Shown piece after piece: positions 18,956 to 31,899 of a stretch of DNA of 64,000 nt. Under the pieces are notes generated by a model that did no database searches, was not told the origin of the DNA, and worked only from the letters and a program-made list of their open reading frames with translations. The position numbers were made by a program, and so were the translations under genes. Origin of the DNA: Garcia nutans (taxonomy: Eukaryota > Streptophyta > Magnoliopsida > Malpighiales > Euphorbiaceae); NCBI GenBank assembly GCA_947685225.1, contig CANTUV010000037.1:31639001-31703000 (forward strand). Direction: 5' to 3'. How positions within the stretch are numbered: the first letter of the stretch is position 1; every line of letters begins with the position of its first letter.

Positions 18956-20496
18956 ATTACCCCACACTTAATCTTTTGCTTGTCCCCAAGCAAAGTTAAA
19001 ATAAAAACAAATAAAACAAGATAAATATTATAAAGTTCAAGAGTTATAAGAATGCATTAAGACTCCCATCTTATTAAATCCGCAATCATAATCGAATCAA
19101 GAATAATCAGTACTCAAGTAACTTAATGGTCAATCAATGCATACCAAAATTGTCACTCCCTCACAAAACCTCTCAAGTGTTTAATTGGGTAGTGTTTAAG
19201 CTCTCAACATTCAATGAAAGATTAGGACTATAGGCTTGCTTATCCATCAAATTTCCACCACTTAATCACAATCAAGCATCAATCATAAGGTCTTTTTATT
19301 TGGTTGTAACAGGGCTAAGGAAAAGGTATGACATTTGGGAGAGTGAGTTAGTTCACTTAGGTCAAGAGTACTTCAAGAGTGAAGTAAGCAATGTAGCATG
19401 ATCAACAATCCCACAATTCATCTCAATCACTTAGCACTAAGCATTTATGTGCTTTTAAGGGATTCCATTTGTTTAATTTGCAAAGATGATTTCCAAACTC
19501 ATTACAACCCTTTCGACAAGAACAACAACTATTATTTTGATTTTCATTATTCATTCCCTTATTTTTTTATGTATAATAGGGTATCCAACTAAAGAATACA
19601 GTAATTTGTAATTTAAAACCCATTGAATTTCAACCCCACACTTTATTTAGCACAACACTCCATTAATGCTCTTGAAATGCTCTTGATCTAATGAACGGGT
19701 AAAGTTAAAATATAATGGTTCAAGCCGATGGTGTTGTGAAAAAGAAAGAAGGAAAAAATGAAATAAGCTCAAAGTTGGCGAACTAAGGTCGGATGTAAGG
19801 TTGGTCTTTTTAAGCCAAAATGGGTTGCCCTAAATTGCCTTAATCATATTGATGCCTAATTGAAATCTTTATGTAGTCTCAAAATGCATGTCAAAGCAAG
19901 TTCTAGTAATTCATCAATCAAGGATGTTCACACATAAAAAGAATGATAAGTTGATGGCTCAATTCCTCACTAGTTTAATGGCAATGCAAAGAATAACCAT
20001 CAAAATTGACAATAAGTACTAACTCTAATCAATTCTCAAATTTATGCTTCAAAAATTCAAAAGTCATCTATCAACAATCTTATAACAATTGAACTTATTA
20101 ATATCCATCAAAATCAATTATAAAACAAAACACAAAACTTAACAAAACAAGAACACTTACTAAAATAACAAAACAAAAACACTTACGAAAATCAACAATT
20201 TATATTCATGAACAAAAGGCTTAGCACACACCCCACACTTTAAGTTTTACATTATCCTCAATGGAAACAATGATATTTAAAGTAAAAAGTTAAGGTACAA
20301 CCTGTTTTTCCATCGATCCTTTGTGACGCAAGTGCTACCTTTTCATCCATAAACAACCATTGTTCAAGAGCAAAATACAATATATAAAATAAACACAATA
20401 TAAAGAGTTAACATTAAAAACCATAACAACAAAAATATGAAATAACTACAAATAAGAAAATAACAAGTGTTTTCAAAAGGTTGGAGCTGATAGGAT
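18956..20496 (-). other. Athila 3' untranslated region
   Basis: AT-rich, no coding region. It begins (in minus order) after the env-like stop and ends with the purine-rich AAGTGTGGGGTAAT (18956-18969) directly before the 3' LTR, the likely PPT. Small open frames here have no recognisable domain. Confidence 0.65.
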
Positions 20497-21626
20497 CTAT
20501 GGTGATGCAGGATGGGACGATGATGCAGCTGATGGGTGGAGGCTCAGAATTTTAGCAAGATTGCTGTTGATTAGGTCCATTTGTTCCATCACTGCAGCAT
20601 GGTTACGGTCAATTTGTTCCATGGCTGTAGCATGGTTATGGTCAACCTTGCTTTTCCAATGCTTCAATCCTATTAAGGATCTCTTGATTGTCCGGGATTG
20701 GAGCATCTTCATCTAAATCTAGAGAATCCGAGTCGGGATCCTCCTCGACTCGTGCTCTCTTTTGACGGCCCTCCGGTACCTCTGGCTCAGCTGAAGCCAT
20801 AACATAAGCTCCTCCTTTTCTTGAAACCATGTTCATCTTCTCGAGGGTGGAAAGATCTAATGAATCACTCCCCGAGATCTTAGTCATCTGGCAATGGCTC
20901 GGGTCAAAATCATCGAGGAGTACCATTGCTAAAATTGTAACTAATCCTCCAATGCAAATGGCACCCCTCTTTTTATTTGCCACACTGTCAAACACATCGG
21001 CTAACCAATAGCCGATACAAACGGGTACGTCATTGATAGCACAGTCTAAAAAAATATAGTTCGCTTAGTTCTACAACCCCTGTGCTCTCTTTTCTTGTAA
21101 AGAATCCACATGACATAAACCGGTGTAAGTACCTTAGGGCGGGATTTTTCAATTTCGTAGCTTTGGCCGATTTGGCCACATAGGTTCCCGAGCCCAAAGC
21201 TCCCCATGCGAATTGTTGTCTAAAACTCTTAGGCACACATTGTTCCCCTTGTTGATGGAAACCAAATATATCGCTCAATTGCTCAATTTTAAGGACAAAT
21301 GGTCTCCCAAGCAGTTTAAAATGTAACCTAATGCAAATCTTTTTGTCATTTCTTTCAACCTCAAGGAAGGTTAAAAATTCCAATGTAAGCTCCTCAAATT
21401 GCAAAGGTCTAAGGGAAACAAATCTATCCCATCCAAGATTACGAACAAATCTATAAAAATTATCTCGAATATGAAGAGCATCGAGGGATTCTTCGTTAAC
21501 ATACCTCGTCGGAAAGAAACCCCAAGCGAGAAGAGTTGCTCTCCTTGGTGATGACGATGATGAAGATGGAGTTGAAGGTGGAGGTCGCTTCCTTTTGTGG
21601 TGAGACACCATCTTTGTTCTTGTCAT
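20497..21626 (-). pseudogene. Athila env-like/ORF-1-type protein, two frameshifts
   Basis: The gene starts at ATG 21626 after a C/T-rich leader. The first segment (21626-21030) has a basic, serine-rich N-terminus and then LGWDRFVS, EFLTFLEV, IRLHFKLLGRPFVLKIEQL and IFGF. The frame shifts within a T run near 21045; a second segment (GYWLADVFDSVANKKRG, then GLVTILAMVL) runs to 20642. A second shift near 20660 leads to a third segment rich in HNHATAMEQID/HAAVMEQMD, a likely coiled coil. I inferred the breaks from the continuity of the protein pattern across frames. The family resembles the plant 'Athila ORF-1/plant transposon protein' group. It shares its domain order with the SIRE env-like ORF at 6990-8387. 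No clear signal peptide is present. Confidence 0.7.
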
Positions 21627-22399
21627 GTTGATGATTTGGTGAAAATGAAGTTTTCAAAGTTTTAATTGCCTTTTAATGAGAAAAGAAGAGAAGTGGATGA
21701 GTTTAAATCAGTTTTGGTGAAGAAAAATGAAAGATTTCAAATGATTTTGAAGCTTGAAGATGGTGGCTATGGAGGTTTTGAGAGAGAGATCGAGAGAGAT
21801 CGCGAGAGAGAGAGAGAGAGAGGAGAGAAAAGGATTTAGGGATTAAAAATGACGAACGGGGCTGAATTTGTAATTTAAACCTTTAAAATTTGGGTGACAC
21901 GGCCAAGCTTCACCTGTCTGATGGTTTTTTAAGGGACACGGCTGGTGGCTTGGCCGTGTCCCTTACTGGATAAAAAAAAATTGCAAGACAAATTGGGTGA
22001 CACGGGGAGAGGCTTGGCCGTGTCTGTGTGACACGGCCAGGACCTTTGGCCGTGTCTGCCTATGTGTCTTTTGGTGTTTGCTTGACACGGCCAAGGACAC
22101 GGCCGTGTCAAGTGGCCATGTCTCACACTGCCAAATTGGTTTTGAAATTTTTTTTATTATTTTTTTAATTGGTTTATTTGTGTCACCAAATCACAAAAGT
22201 GCAATCTTCTTCTTAGTTTAACCCTGAAACACATTCAAGAAAAAATAAAAACTGATCAAAGTACCCATTCCATTTTATTTAACTCAACATGAAATTAAAA
22301 TTGCAAAATATAAAATTATAACAGTGAAAAGAAATGCAAACCGATAGGTTGCCTCCCATTTAACGCTTCTTTAATGTCGTATAGCTGGACATTGTTGCA
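21627..22399 (-). promoter_or_regulatory. Athila internal spacer with hairpin cluster and putative env-like promoter
   Basis: Between the ancestral pol stop (about 22400) and the env-like ATG, the minus strand shows a cluster of GACACGGCC/GGCCGTGTC motifs (22130-21896), then AATTTTAAAGGTTTAAATTAC (TATA-like, about 21890-21870), then a long CT/TC repeat leader (about 21825-21775), then ATG. This is the same order as in the SIRE element. Promoter function is inferred. Confidence 0.5.
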
Positions 22400-25300
22400 T
22401 CATTCGTCAATGAACACCATGCTTTCCATCATTTTTGCAACTTCGATTTCTTCCAAGTAGGGCTTCACCCTTTGTCCATTGACCTTGAACGTCTCGTTGG
22501 TTTTTAAATTAAGCAACTCAACAACCCCATAGGGGAATGTTTGAGTAACTTGAAAGGGTCCACTCCAACGTTACTTCAATTTTCTGGGAAACAACCGCAT
22601 TCTTGAATTGAAGAGGAGGACTTTCATTCCCGGTTCAAAAGTCCTTCGAAGAATCATCTTGTCATGAATAACTTTGGTCTTTTCCTTGAAGATCCTCGAA
22701 CTCTCATAGGCTTCACTCCGAAGCTCATCAAGCTCGGAAATTTGTAGCATTCTTTGCTCCCTTGCTTCACCTAAGTCCATATTCGTGGTCTTTATTGCCC
22801 AATTAGCCTTGTGCTCCAATTCCACCGGAAGGTGGCATGCCTTGCCAAAGACCAACCTATAAGGACTCATCCCCAATGGGGTTTTATAAGCAGTCCTATA
22901 AGCCCACAATGCTTCCGAGAGTCGGATTGACCAGTCCTTCCGAGTTGTGCTCACTGTCTTTTCTAAAATCCCCTTGATTTGCTTGTTTGAAATCTCAGCT
23001 TGCCCGGATGTTTGGGGATGATATGGAGTTGCCACTTTGTGTCGGATGCCCATCTTGGTCATCAACTTTTCAAACCATTTGTTGCAAAAATGGCTTCCTC
23101 CATCACTCACTATCGCCTTGGTGGTTCCAAACCTGCTCAAAATATTCTCCTTCACAAATTTTAACACAATGTTAGCATCATTGGTCCTAGTGGGGATTGC
23201 CTCAACCCACTTGGACACATAATCCACTGCTAGAAGAATATATTCAAAACCAAAGGATTTGGGAAATGGCCCCATGAAATCAATTCCCCATACATCAAAA
23301 ATATCAACCACAATAAAAATATTAAGGGGCATTTCATTCCGTTTGCTAATGTTTCCTACTCTTTGGCATTCATCACATCTTATACAAAAATGATAAGCAT
23401 CTTTAAAAAGAGTAGGCCAATACAAACCGCTTTGAAGAATTTTCTCGGTGGTCTTCTTTCCTCCAAAATGACCCCCGCAATACAAATTGTGGCAAAATTG
23501 TAGCACTTGCTTTTGTTCTTCTTCCGGCACACATTTTCTTATCACTTCATCCCTGCAAATTCTAAACAAGTAAGGCTCATCCCAAAAATAATACTTACAT
23601 GTATGCAGGAATCTCTTCTTTGCCTGGAAGCTCAAATCCTTTCTCATTACACCACAAGAAAGATAATTAGCAATATCAGCATACCATGGTGCTTGAGTTA
23701 AGGAAAACAAGTGTTCATCCGGAAATTTTTTGAAAGCATTTTCACAAGCAATTTCAGCATTATTTTCACAAGAGTTAAGTCTAGAAAGATGGTCGGCCAC
23801 TACATTTTCGCTTCCTTTCCTATCTTTGATTTCAACATTGAATTCTTGTAACATTAACACCCACCTAATGAGCCTAGGTTTAGCTTGTGGTTTGGTCAAT
23901 GGGTATTTCAAAGCTATATGATCAGAAAATACTATGACCTTAGAACCTATCAAATAAGATCTAAATTTGTCTAGTGCAAATACCACAGCTAACATTTCTC
24001 TCTCAGTGGTCGTGTAATTTACTTGTGCATTATTTAAAGATAAACTTGCATAATAAATTACACACATCAACTTATTCACTCTTTGGCCCAAAACAGCTCC
24101 AATGGCAAAATTTGATGCATCGCACATAATTTCAAATGGCAAATCCCAATTTGGGGCAACAATTATAGGGGCAGAAGTTAGTTTTTCTTTCAAAATTTTA
24201 AAAGCTTCTAAGCACTTTTCATCAAAAACAAATGGGACATCTTTTCCTAACAAATGACACAAAGAACATGAAATTTTGGAAAAATCTTTTATAAACCTTC
24301 TATAAAATCCTGCATGTCCCAAAAAACTTCTAATTCCCTTAACTGATGTTGGTGGAGGTAGGTTCACAATTAACTCAACTTTAGCATTGTCTACCTCAAT
24401 CGCTTCATGGGAAATAACATGCCCTAAAACAATTCCATGATCAACCATAAAGTGACTCTTTTCCCAACTCAATGTAAGATTACATTCAATACACCTTTTA
24501 AGTACTAGAGTCAACTTTTCCAAACAATCATCAAAGGAATTACCAAAAACAGAAAAGTCATCCATGAATACCTCAATGCACTTGTCTAACATATCAGAAA
24601 ATATGGAAAGCATACACCTTTGAAATGTTCCCGGTGCATTGCAAAGTCCGAATGGCATCCTTCGAAATGCAAATGTCCCAAAGGGACAAGTAAATGTAGT
24701 CTATGGTTGATCTTTCGGTGCTATCGGGACTTGGTAGTAACCTGAAAGACCATTAAGAAAACAGTAAAAAGAATGTCCAGATAATCTATCAGGCATTTGA
24801 TCAATAAATGGCAAAGGAAAGTGATCTTTCTTGGTGACTTTATTTAATTTCCTATAATCTATGCACATCCGCCACCCAGTTTGTGTTCGTGTTGGTACCA
24901 ACTCTCCTTTATCATTCTGGACCACTGTCAACCCTGTTTTCTTAGGCACAACATGAACAGGACTAACCCATTCACTATCAGCAATAGGGTAAATTACCCC
25001 TTCATCCAGTAATTTAAGGACCTCCTTCTTAACAACCTCGCTCATGTTAGGGTTTAGCCTCCTTTGAGACTCTCTCACCGGTTTAGCCCCTTCCTCTAAG
25101 ATAATTTTGTGCATGCACATAGAGGGACTAATACCCTTAATGTCACTCAACCCCCAACCTATAGCTTTCTCAAATTTTTTCAACATCGTTACAAGCTTAT
25201 CTTCTTCTTCACTGATAAGGGTAGCAGAAATTATCACTGGTTGAGAATTATTCTCCCCAAGAAAAATATATTTCAAATGCTTGGGGAGTTCCTTAATCTC

Positions 25301-25457
25301 AACCCCTTGTAGTTGAACTTGCTCTTCTTCAACTTCAAATTCTTCCTCAACACTCTCATCGTCCAAAACGGAATTGACTTCTTTATCCACCTCATTGGAA
25401 ATCTCTGCTTCTTCTTGCAATTTTAGAGCCTTTTTCTAGCTTGTGTTCGCCATTTTC
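22400..25457 (-). pseudogene. pol: Athila RT, RNase H and integrase (in-frame stops)
   Basis: RT (from about 25100) shows WVSPVHVVPKKTG, MCIDYRKLNKVTKKDHFPLPF and, after a TAG at 24701, MPFGLCNAPGTFQ and the catalytic FMDDFSVFG. RNase H follows with MCDASNFAIGAVLGQ and TTTEREMLAVVFALDKFR. Integrase has the HHCC finger (HNLYCGGHFGG...CIRCDECQ) and DD35E residues in VWGIDFMGP, IVSDGGSHF and GQAEISNKQ. Stops at about 25435, 24701 and 22571 break the frame; the protein pattern continues past the last stop to about 22400. Otherwise catalytic residues are retained, implying fairly recent decay. Confidence 0.87.
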
Positions 25458-26072
25458 CTACAAGAAAACTTCTTGGACAACACTATCAGTAAGATTAATG
25501 AAAGAGCAATCTTCATATAAAGCACTAGTGGGAATGGGAGAAGTGTTAAAAATTAAAAATTCTACAGTTTGTCCCAAAACGGTCATGGTTAATTTTCCAT
25601 TTTTAACATCAATTAAAGTGTTAGTTGTGGCCATAAAAGGCCTCCCTAACAAAATTGCATGTTCGGCATCCCGTGGGATTTCTCCCCCCGTGTCTAAGAC
25701 AATGAAATCGACGGGTACAATCAAACCTCCTACCTTCACTAGAACATCTTCTATGATTCCCTTAGGATATCTAAGAGTTCTATCTGCTAATTGTAAAACC
25801 ATTTTGGTCGGTTTGAGTTCCCCTAGCTCTAGATTCAAATAAATTGAGTATGGCATCAAATTAATACTAGCTCCAAGATCACACATGCCAATGATCTCTT
25901 TCCCATTCCCCATAGAGATTTTAACTATAAAGCTCCCAGGATCTTTTAGTTTAGGAGGTAACTTATGTTGTAACACAGCACTTGTTACTTCCGAAACTAT
26001 CACCTTCTCATCCAACTCATACCTTATCTTTTTAGTGTTTAGCTCTTTTAAGAATTTGGCATAAGATGGCAT
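25458..26072 (-). CDS. Athila protease segment (204-codon open stretch of a broken gag-pol)
   Basis: A retropepsin-like domain has active site MCDLGASINLMPYS and the downstream HAILLGRPFMATTNT. D-L-G-A in place of D-S/T-G is typical for Athila-type proteases. Flanking stops at 26142 and about 25435 show this is one piece of an originally continuous polyprotein, so it is unlikely to be translated as an independent protein. The upstream 70 nt (26073-26141) read in the same protein pattern. Confidence 0.75.
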   Translation of the reverse strand: MPSYAKFLKELNTKKIRYELDEKVIVSEVTSAVLQHKLPPKLKDPGSFIVKISMGNGKEIIGMCDLGASINLMPYSIYLNLELGELKPTKMVLQLADRTLRYPKGIIEDVLVKVGGLIVPVDFIVLDTGGEIPRDAEHAILLGRPFMATTNTLIDVKNGKLTMTVLGQTVEFLIFNTSPIPTSALYEDCSFINLTDSVVQEVFL

Positions 26073-26141
26073 ATTCTTTATTACCTCTAGTAAGGGTAGG
26101 TTGATACTTACCTTCGAAAGTATGTTATAAATTTCAGAAAA

Positions 26142-27779
26142 TTACTTATCATGCTTTTCATTTTTTAACCTGCTGGGAAACGAAATTGGTGGTCTGTATG
26201 GATTTGGAGATTTGTGCAGTTTTGGTGCTACGAATGCCTCCTCTTTGTCCTCCTTAAGCTCATTAGGTTCAGCTTCTTCTTCTTGTATTTCCTTGCCATT
26301 ACCTTGCATTGTGTCTGCATCAAAGGAATTATCAATGTTATTATCACCGATTTTATTATCAAGTACCTTACCACTTCTCAAAACGGTGACTGCTTTGGCC
26401 TGCTCCGGTTGGCTTGGAAATTTCCCTTTTTGATTGGCTTGAAGCTGATTAGCCAATTGGCCCACTTGAGTTTCAACCTTCTTAAGCAATGCTTCTAAAG
26501 AGTCAAACCGCTTATTGTTCAATTCTTGATTTTGAGTGCTTACTCGAATGAAAGGATTCAAATTGTCTTCAAATGAAGGTTTCTTGACCTGCTTTTGATT
26601 TGAGGTTTGCCCTTGAAATTGGGGACCTATTTGATATGGTTGGAAAGGTTGTTGAGGTGGAACATGTTGATTCTTCCACGAAAAATTGGGGTGATTCCTT
26701 CAACTGGGGTTATAAGAATTTGAATATGGATCATTCCTACCCCTTTGTTGGAACCCTTCAAAAGCAAAAGCTTGCTCTTGCTCCTCTTGGAATGTATCAA
26801 AATTTGAGGGGCACACATTTGCTTGATGGCCTACAAGACCGCACGATGCGCATGACTCTTGGTTTGGTCCCGTCAAGTTCCCCTTGGCATTCAACAATTT
26901 TACTTGTTTTGTCAGTTCTGCAATTTGCCTAGCCATTTCCGAGTTTGCACTTATCTCATGTGCTCCTCTTCTTCTTTCTCCAATGCTCTTTTATTGGGAA
27001 TTTGCCCCCAACATTTCGAATAATGCAACTGTTTCTGCAGCTGTTCTTTCACCCATTGCACCCCTTGCTGCATTATCCACTGTATTTTGAGATTGTTGAG
27101 TTAGCCCATCATAGAAGAATTGATTGAGAAACTATTGTGGATAGTAATGGTGAGGGCACTGAAATAATAATGATTTGAAGAGATCCCACGCCTCGTGAAA
27201 TGGTTCTCCGTCAAATTGGGTGAAAGTTGCAATACTTCCCCTAAGCTCCTTGGTCTTTTGATGTGAATAGAACTTTCCCATAAATTTGTTGTAGACTTCA
27301 GTCCATGTGGTTAAAGAATTCTCCGGTAGGGTCATTAACCACGCTTTTGCTCTATCCTTCAAACTGTATGGGAAACATCTCAGCTTGAGTTCATCTTCCG
27401 TTAGCGTTTGCAAAGGGAACATATGCAATGTTGAATAAAAATCTCGAATGAAGTTGAGAGGATCTTCATTCGGCAGTCCGTGGAAGGATGGCAGCATACT
27501 ATAGTAAGTATTTCTAAGTTCATAGTTTCTCGCTGCGTTGCTCAACCGGATACAAGATGTGGTCACTCCGAAGATCGGTCGAGCAAACTCCTTCATGGGT
27601 GGCTCTTGTGCATCACCCATCTCTGTTTCTGTGTTCTCCTCAAATTGCTCGTTGGTATTTTCTCTTTCTTGCTCAAAAGGATTTGGTCTCTCGGATCTTG
27701 GAAGTCTATGGATGTTGTCTATAAATGGAACAAGTTCGTTTCCTTGAGACCATCGTCTGTACATAAAGTACCTAAGCAA
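26142..27779 (-). pseudogene. gag: Athila Gag with nonsense codons
   Basis: The capsid region reads SMLPSFHGLPNEDPLNFIRDF then LKLRCFPYSLKDRAKAWL and ELRGSIATFTQ, typical of the plant retrotransposon Gag family. The frame is stopped at 27132, near 26990, at 26700 and at 26142, but the protein pattern continues through each. A CCHC knuckle, CASCGLVGHQANVC, follows the second stop. The C-terminal part is low complexity, rich in Gln and Glu. No functional Gag can be made from this copy without readthrough. Confidence 0.85.
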
Positions 27780-27848
27780 TTCAAAAAGAACACTTTAAAC
27801 AATTTAACAAATAAATTAAAACAATCAAACTATCACAAAAATTGCCTT

Positions 27849-27865
27849 CCCCGGCAGCGGTGCCA
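27849..27865 (-). promoter_or_regulatory. Athila primer-binding site (tRNA-Asp type)
   Basis: The minus strand TGGCACCGCTGCCGGGG lies 6 nt after the 5' LTR. It is close to the tRNA-Asp complementary PBS known for Athila elements. Confidence 0.8.
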
Positions 27866-27871
27866 AAAACT

Positions 27872-29701
27872 TGTTGCGCTTAAATTAACACTATCACAAA
27901 GCGGCACTCGCAAGTATACGAGGCTATTGTAGTGACGGTGATCGCCCCAAGGTCGTTTCCCAAGGAAGGACTTGCATGCAATAGTTCGATTAACATGAAA
28001 TAATAAATTCGATTGTGTGATTGGATTGGTGAATCGTAATTAACCTTAGAAATGAAAATGAGTGATTTTATGCAAGAGAAATTCAATTATGGAAATGATG
28101 CCTAGGGTTGTAGGTCCATTTAATCAAATGTTCAATTATCTGATTATCCATTAATATAACCTTGAATCTTAATTTGTTTCTTAAGAATAATTAGCCAATT
28201 ATCAATTCACTAGTTCTCACATTTATGAATTAACAACAACCAATTATTTTACATTAGCAAATTAATAAACCCTAGAACTTATATTTCTAATTCATTCTTA
28301 GGGTAGTCAATTGCATAGTTCCTATATTAAACTTCTCCTCTCGGTCCGTCATTCAATATTAAGTAATCAATAGGTGGCCTATCTATCAATTAACCTTTAA
28401 TTTCAATGCAATCAACATATAACAAGGCATATCAATGGAATCATCAAATCAAATCATTTAATCAAATATACTACAACCCCAAGCATGAGTAAATTAGCTC
28501 ATCATATTCTTTAAACAAATACTCACTTCAATATAAACCAAATCAAAATTATTCATTGCAGTATTAATGTTCTTGATACAACAACAACAAATAAGAAATG
28601 GATCAAAAGAAAGAGTTGGAAAAACCCCTTTTTGAAGATGCTAAAAATCGGACTCCTCGTCTCTTTCGTAGCTCCCTCTCGGTGTGTGATGATGAACTTC
28701 CAGCTCTCTTGAACAAATGGCTCTCTTCTTGAAGGAGTGGATGATAGCTCTCTCAAGTTCTCAACTCTCCAATCAAGCCTCTTAAAACCCTAATCCTCAA
28801 GAACTAGTAACTCACTTCAAGACCAACAATTGTCCTTGTTCTTGGTGTGTGAAAAGAAATGATGAATGAAGATGGTGAGAGTGTTGTCTTGCTCTCTCAA
28901 GCAAGAACCAAGGAAGAAGATGAAGAAGATGATGAACTAAGATATCCCCCTCTTTGTAGAGAATGCCCACTAAAAATATTCAATAATTTTCTTTTTCCCT
29001 CCATTCTCTTCCACTTTGAATTTTTAAGACACCCATGATTGCTTGTCTCCCACTTTCCAATTTCTTTATATGTTTCTTCCATAATTTCCTCCCTCTTTTT
29101 ACTCCTTTTTGTTCTTTTGTCACCCACTAAAACACAACATCTCACTCCTCGTGCAAGCCAGCTAAGGACCCAGGGTGACACGGCCAAGCCATATGGAGCT
29201 TGGCCATGTCTGTTGTCTTTCTTTCTTGGGACACGGCCAAGCTTCTGGCCGTGTCCCATTCTGTGTGCTTTGTTTCTTGTGAGACACGGCCGTGTCCTTT
29301 GGTGGTGTCCGTATTTGCTTCTTTCTTTTCTTTCTTTGCTTTCTTTGCTCTTTTGTTCCTTTAGGGAGACACGGCCAGTGGCTTGGCCGTGTCTCATGGC
29401 CGTGTTCGCTTCTGGACTTTTTTCCTTGAGGGACACGGTCAAGCCATGTTAATCTTGGCCGTGTCTCATGCTTGTCCTGGATCTTCTTCTTTTGATGAGG
29501 GACACGGCCAAGCCTTGACAAGCTTGGCCGTGTCACTTGTTTTTCTTCAAAAACTTCACCAATTTTTGATTAAATAGCTCCATCAAATGTACTTCAACCT
29601 AAATCAACAACTTCACACAAATTTAAGTACAATTTAACATGAAAATTAACTTAAAATCAACAAAAACATCATAGAAAATATATACAAATTTGATCTAAAC
29701 A
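27872..29701 (-). repeat. Athila 5' LTR
   Basis: This LTR is 1830 bp. It pairs with 17084-18955. The hairpin cluster is at 29178-29535, with GACACGGCCGTGTC at 29282 where the other LTR has a longer hairpin, accounting for the 42-bp difference. Confidence 0.9.
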
Positions 29702-29706
29702 GTCGC

Positions 29707-31681
29707 CACCCAGACGAGCTGGGAAAAAGAAAGGGGTGGATGACTTGATTCCTAAGGAATCCCCAACCCCTTAATGGGTTCGGAAAGTTGGGTACGTGTA
29801 GGGAAGGTGAGAAATGGCCCAGCACCCCCACAACGCCCGGTTCATTGGAACCAGCCTCCTTTACGGGTCTTAATATTATAAAATTCTTAAATATAATAAC
29901 ATTATCCATATTACACACAATAATTAAAAGAAAACATCAATATATTAAAATCAAAGCAATGTCCAAACAAAGCAAATAAATGGACACCCATCCAAGGATG
30001 GAAACATGTCCTTACATCACATGCCTAAATAGGACACCCACCAAAAGGTAGAAACATGCCCTTTACATAGAATCTAAAATAGAAAAGCAAATTAAATTAC
30101 ATGATGTTTAACCAATGAGGTACCCACCAAGTGGAAACATACCTCTTACAACTTTTGGAAATCTAAATTAATTGATAAAAGTAAATAATCATTCATCAAA
30201 AATAAATCATTCATCAAAGCTAGTAATCAAAATATAAAATAAACATCCATCCATGATAAATTAAATAAATCAAGTATTGAAATTAAATAAATTAAAGCAT
30301 AAGAAATAAATCAAAGCATAATCAAGTATGGAATTGAATAAAGCAAATAAAACTCCAATTATGGCTACTGTGACTTTTTATGAAATTAAAATAAATTAGG
30401 GTTTTATGTTTTAAAGGGTTGGTAAGACTCTTTGATTAACAAAATTAAGGTTTGAATAATGATATCATGAAACTAGGGTTTTAAACACTTTAAAATACTT
30501 TAATTTGTGATTTTTGGTTATTGGGTTCCTAAGCTACTGTGTAAAATTTGGGTTTTTATGTTTTTTAATGTTTTAAAAGGATTAGGGTTCATAAAAATTA
30601 GGGTTTAAGGTTTTAAAAGAGTTAGTGTTCATTATTTTGAATTTTGGAAGTTGAATTTGGATTTGATATTTTGGAAGTAGGGTCACGGGTGGTGAATAAT
30701 TTTTAGGAATTTAGAAATCAATTTGATATTTTATGGAATTTTATGAATTTAAACAAATAAATTAAAGTTTTTATAAGTAGAAAAGATGTTTTTTAAGGCT
30801 TTTTGAATGAAAAAGTGCCAAGTTTAAAGTTTTGAAAGAAACAGAATTTGATTTTTGTTTTGTTTAAGAATATGTTCAATTAGAGTTTTAAGGTTTTTAA
30901 GAAGAAAAAAAATAACAATTTTAAGTCTTTTTGGAAAATAAAGTAACAAAATAAGGTTTTTTGGCTTTAGAAAAACTAAATTAAAGTTCAAAGGTTTTTA
31001 ATTTTGATTTCATAAATTTGCTACTGTGCAAAGAAAACAATTAAAGAAAATTAATTAACACATACCTTCTTTTGATGATTTCTCCAAAAATAATTCTTCT
31101 AGGATGAACTAGCTCCAAAGACAAGCCTTTTTTTTGCCTTTGAATCCTCTAAATCGTGCTGCTTCTGTTCTAGAAAAGATTTGAATTGAATTTCTTCTTT
31201 ACCTTCCTTGATTTGGTTTCAAATTTTCCAAACTACTCTTGGATTTTTACCTCTCTTTAAATTAATTGCCTTTGGTCCTTATTTATAGTGGTTTGAGGTT
31301 GTTTATTCCTAATTAGTTAAGGTAAGTAATATTAATAAAAAAAGAAACCAAAACCTAATTGGATTAGGTTTCAAAAAATATGAGTCGGAAAATTTGCGCT
31401 GTCGAAAAAAAATTGCTGCGGAAAAACTGTGCTGGCGAAAAAAATCTGCTGCAGCTGGTTGAGGCAGCGCTCGCGGCTATTTCGCAGGCAGAAATTTTCT
31501 GCCTGCGAAATAGCACAATGATTTCACCCGCAGGAAATTCCTGCGGGTGAAATGCCCACGGGCCCGCGCGATAATTTTTTCGTCGCCGATTTTTCCGACT
31601 CCGACTCCGATTTTTATTTTATTTTTATTTTTTGACTTTTATTTGTTTATTTTAATTTTTTATTAATAAAAATTAGATACC
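29707..31681 (-). repeat. Ogre 3' LTR, piece 2 (main)
   Basis: About 2 kb, colinear with 58386-60379 of the intact 5' LTR. It contains two long palindromes (31476-31514, 31521-31553). It is cut at ATACC (31677-31681) by the plus-strand Ogre derivative and continues at 47658. Confidence 0.9.
31476..31553 (-). repeat. Two perfect long palindromes in Ogre U3
   Basis: 31476-31514 is a 39-nt hairpin with 19-bp perfect arms (GCTATTTCGCAGGCAGAAA and its complement) around one base. 31521-31553 is a 33-nt hairpin with 16-bp perfect arms (ATTTCACCCGCAGGAA) around one base. Related but less perfect ones are at 31932-32060, 45665-45775 and 60190-60260. Confidence 0.9.
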
Positions 31682-31899
31682 TATAGACCCTTAATTTTTG
31701 ACCCAATCCGATCCAATATGCTTTATTTAGTCCAAAATGATTTTTGTTGTCTAATTGGTCCAAAATAATTTTAATTAAATTTTTTTTGCTTTATTATCTA
31801 ATTTTTATTAATAAAAAATAAAAATCAAAAAATAAAAATAAAAATCGGAGTCGAAAAAAAAATCGGCAGCAAAAAGTGGTCGTGCGGGCCCGTCGGCCC

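Larger units (their letters stand above)
17084..29701 (-). mobile_element. Athila-like Ty3/gypsy element
   Basis: The element is 12.6 kb on minus. Ends are TGTTGCGC at 17084 and TCTAAACA at 29701, with duplications CTCGC (17079-17083) and GTCGC (29702-29706), one mismatch. LTRs are 1872 and 1830 bp. The PBS TGGCACCGCTGCCGGGG resembles the tRNA-Asp type used by Athila elements. Order is gag, protease, RT, RNase H, integrase, env-like ORF, 3' LTR. Gag, pol and env-like frames all carry stops or frameshifts. Confidence 0.9.
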
